NCBI GenBank assembly: GCA_021810735.1
Contig: JAJZIF010000157.1
Span: 1 to 7,965 of the forward strand
DNA from: Acidobacteriota bacterium
GTDB taxonomy: Bacteria; Acidobacteriota; Terriglobia; Terriglobales; Acidobacteriaceae
Direction: 5' to 3'
Length of the DNA stretch: 7,965 bases
Shown here: one piece after another, positions 6,162-7,965 of the stretch
Layout of the letters: each line of letters begins with the position of its first letter
Position numbering within the stretch: position 1 is the first letter of the stretch
The notes under the pieces: model-generated
What the model saw: only the letters and a program-made list of their open reading frames with translations
The model's database searches: none
Told to the model about the DNA's origin: nothing
Translations under genes and position numbers: made by a program

Positions 6162-6571
6162 TCAGAGGCTCTGGGCCGTGCGGAAGTCGTCTACCGTCAG
6201 CATAAAGTGTTCCGGACCGCCCATGAGCACGGCGCGCTGGACAGCCTTTTGCTCCGCCCTGGCAATCCAGTTCTTGAGGTCCCGGCCGCTCTTTCCATTG
6301 GACATTTCAGCCAGATTTTGGCATGCCGAAGCTCGATCGAAGTCAACCTGCTTGAGTTCCAGCAGTATCTACAAAATCCGTCTGCGACCGTCCAGGTCGG
6401 GCAAGGGAATTGAGATTTGTTGCGTGAACTGGCTCAGGACTGCAGGAGCCAGAGATTCCGGGCGGTTCGTCGCCACGAGAACGAAGACCGCGCACGTCGA
6501 TTTATGAATCCGTCTATTTCCTGCAAGAGCTGCCCGACGATCTCTTCGTCGAATATGCCATTTCCGCTTCC
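6162..6571 (-). pseudogene. Decayed C-terminal half of an AAA+ ATPase
   Basis: Reading the minus strand gives conserved AAA+ sequence in two frames. First comes GIFDEEIVGQLLQEIDGF (forward about 6500-6560). After a one-base loss near 6494-6497 the frame resumes as VFVLVATNRPESLAPAVL, with the sensor-1 ATNRPE motif, and IPLPDLDGRRRIL. An in-frame TAG follows (forward 6369-6371), and then the C-terminal lid region resumes in the same frame (SNGKSGRDLKNWIARAEQ and TVDDFRTAQSL) to a TGA at 6162-6164. The Walker A and Walker B halves are missing. In the FtsH/Vps4-like AAA fold these parts close the ATP site; here the usual arginine position after PAVLS reads QF rather than RF. Two lesions plus truncation make it non-functional unless there is a sequencing error. 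Plus-strand ORFs opposite it are shadows. Confidence 0.82.
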
Positions 6572-6838
6572 CGAACGAGAACTCAAAAAGTCAGATGACA
6601 TGTGCCATGAACGCGTGTGAATGTTGAACACGATGCTGTACCTGAGATGGGGGGAACCCTCCGGAGTCAGCTTGCAGGAGCTTGCCTCAAACTGCGCAAA
6701 CTGCTTCAGTTGGATAGACGGAGGTGGTGAACGGATGCCGGTGCATGATTCTCTCCATACATGAAATATGGGTCTCAGCCTGGGGCACTCATTCTCATGT
6801 TGTACCGTGTGCCCGCGGCTGGAGAACCAGAGGAGCAC
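6572..6838 (-). pseudogene. Open minus-strand segment fused to the AAA+ remnant
   Basis: The minus-strand frame that enters the AAA+ fragment is open upstream, from a GTG at 6838 or further back to a stop near 6917. It starts with a hydrophobic stretch (AALAIIPIGAVLLWFSS) that could be a membrane anchor, followed by IQLKQFAQFEASSCKLTPEG and LRYSIVFNIHTRSW. It does not resemble the N-terminal part of an AAA+ protein, and no family is recognised. It may be a remnant of a different gene joined to the AAA+ tail by deletion, or a chance open frame. No ribosome site was found for the GTG. Confidence 0.25.
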
Positions 6839-6925
6839 AGCACCAATCGGGATAATTGCAAGGGCTGCATTGCGGGGGGAGCACCTCGGATAGAATGGGA
6901 ATGAAATTCTTCAAAGCCCAGACGC

Positions 6926-7965
6926 ATGAATCTTGCAATAAAACTGGACAAATATTTCCCTGCGAGCATCCAGGCGCGCGGTCAGCAAGACTTCTGGCAG
7001 CGTCGCGTCACCATCAGCTACGGCTCGGATTCAGAGGTCGAGGCAGAGGTCAAGGGAACGTACGCACATTACGCACATGAAGTAAACCTGTACTGGACGG
7101 ACGGCAGGCTTATCGTTTATTGCGATTGCAACGGTCCTGTGGAAAGAGGCGTTCCGTGCCAGCATCTGTGGGCGGCGATTCTGGCCGCCGATGCGAAAGG
7201 ACATCTCAACGAGGTTGTTTCGGCAACGGAAGTGACGCTGGATATGGACGATTTCTTTGACGAGATACCCGAGCACATTGGCGGCAGAGTACCTCAGTCT
7301 CCGGCGGCATTCCCCGTTTCGAAGAAGAGCGAGGCGGTCGCAACGCCGTCCCGCAAGCCTGCTGACTGGAAGAGGCGCATCAGCGAGATTTCCAGTGCCG
7401 ACGCCAGGGACACCCATTCCACAGACGCCTGGCCGGCAAAGCGGGAAATTCTTTACATCGTGAGTGTTTCCGGAGACGGTGTCAGTGCGGTCCTGTCACT
7501 GGAATCGCATGATCGAAAGAAGAATGGCGACTGGAACAGCCCCAGGCCGCTTGCCCTGAAGCGTTTCCTGATTTCGCAGCTGCCTGTTCCCGAAGACCGC
7601 GAAATATTGTCCGCACTGCTTGGCGGGAAACAGTATTCCGGGTACTACATCGACACCTACGATTCGGATCCAAGCTCGTTTCTCCTTTCTCCAGTTCTGG
7701 CGCGCACGCTCCTGCCTCGGGTGGTCCGCACTGGGCGCTGTTATCTGCCGCATGCAAAGGGCGGGGAAGGGATGGTGGCGCTGGCTTGGGACGATGGCCC
7801 TCCCTGGGCATTCGCGCTGGAGTTGCGCCGGAGCGGTGCTGGGGGATGGACGTTGGGCGGAACCTTCCATCGCGGGGAGGTGCGAATGGATGTGAGTGCG
7901 CCGATGCAGGTCACCTCCGGCGGCTTTCTGTTCACGCATGACTGCGTGGCGCCGCATACGGAAGA
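6926..7965 (+). CDS. SWIM zinc finger protein, probable SNF2-type helicase (N-terminal part)
   Basis: The frame is open from the ATG at 6926 to the window edge, giving 346 residues without a stop; the 3' end is outside. Residues 66-80 hold CDC and then CQH, spaced as CxC-x9-CxH, the SWIM zinc finger, within YCDCNGPVERGVPCQHLWAA. In bacteria a SWIM finger near the N-terminus usually precedes an SNF2/RapA-like ATPase of roughly 1000 or more residues, which acts on nucleoprotein complexes. Helicase motifs would lie beyond the window, so that part is inference. The following 260 residues are a mixed linker and beta-rich region of unknown role, with GGKQYSGYYIDTYD and HAKGGEGMVALAWDDGPPWA as landmarks. 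A stop at 6902-6904 in frame limits the start to 6926; no Shine-Dalgarno is visible. It is GC-rich like the left flank and is transcribed away from the AAA+ remnant. Confidence 0.78.
   Translation, partial: MNLAIKLDKYFPASIQARGQQDFWQRRVTISYGSDSEVEAEVKGTYAHYAHEVNLYWTDGRLIVYCDCNGPVERGVPCQHLWAAILAADAKGHLNEVVSATEVTLDMDDFFDEIPEHIGGRVPQSPAAFPVSKKSEAVATPSRKPADWKRRISEISSADARDTHSTDAWPAKREILYIVSVSGDGVSAVLSLESHDRKKNGDWNSPRPLALKRFLISQLPVPEDREILSALLGGKQYSGYYIDTYDSDPSSFLLSPVLARTLLPRVVRTGRCYLPHAKGGEGMVALAWDDGPPWAFALELRRSGAGGWTLGGTFHRGEVRMDVSAPMQVTSGGFLFTHDCVAPHTE

Noticed and set aside
6078..6507. Two plus-strand ORFs of 111 and 132 codons
   Set aside because: They lie opposite the minus-strand AAA+ remnant, which has clear motifs; the plus-strand products show none.

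Overview
The window is a plasmid-type replication and partition module set between GC-rich flanks, in a bacterium whose identity the sequence does not settle. The flanks are GC-rich. The helix-turn-helix/ScpA pair and the long SNF2-type protein with a SWIM finger recall Acidobacteriota or similar high-GC soil bacteria, but that assignment is tentative. The middle (about 1.6-6.9 kb) is visibly less GC-rich and has the layout of a low-copy plasmid backbone. It could be a plasmid, a chromid, or a plasmid integrated into a chromosome; no attachment site or integrase is visible to decide.

Left region (110-1469): a small helix-turn-helix protein gene is followed after 10 bases by scpA, the kleisin subunit of the SMC-ScpAB condensin. 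No scpB follows. Instead, the DNA runs into a roughly 760-base array of 17-18-base repeats (consensus CCCGCAGTTGGYTGGAAA), spaced mostly 22 bases apart and therefore on one face of the helix. These are iterons, and the array is the probable origin of replication. It ends just before an AT-rich stretch with short repeats and then repA (2474-4018), a RepA-type initiator with two winged-helix domains. A further perfect iteron lies, inverted, inside the 3' part of repA.

Middle region (4019-5039): about 1 kb with only one weak small ORF. Its last 300 bases hold two tandem 66-base repeats and three copies of GTAAYACATTAC, the likely centromere and operator of the partition operon. That operon follows: parA (5040-5717), a deviant-Walker ATPase, overlaps by four bases a 112-residue protein (5714-6052) with a ribbon-helix-helix-like C-terminus, the expected centromere-binding partner.

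Right region (6053-7965): on the minus strand lies a decayed, truncated AAA+ ATPase gene with one frameshift and one in-frame stop. On the plus strand is the start of a large gene encoding a SWIM zinc finger protein, probably an SNF2-family helicase, which runs off the window.

A working model is that RepA binds the iterons to start replication and the ParA/ribbon-helix-helix pair segregates the replicon through the 4.73-4.99 kb sites. The condensin-type ScpA and its helix-turn-helix partner may be chromosomal neighbours or cargo acting on the same DNA. The AAA+ remnant shows that the right edge has been rearranged.
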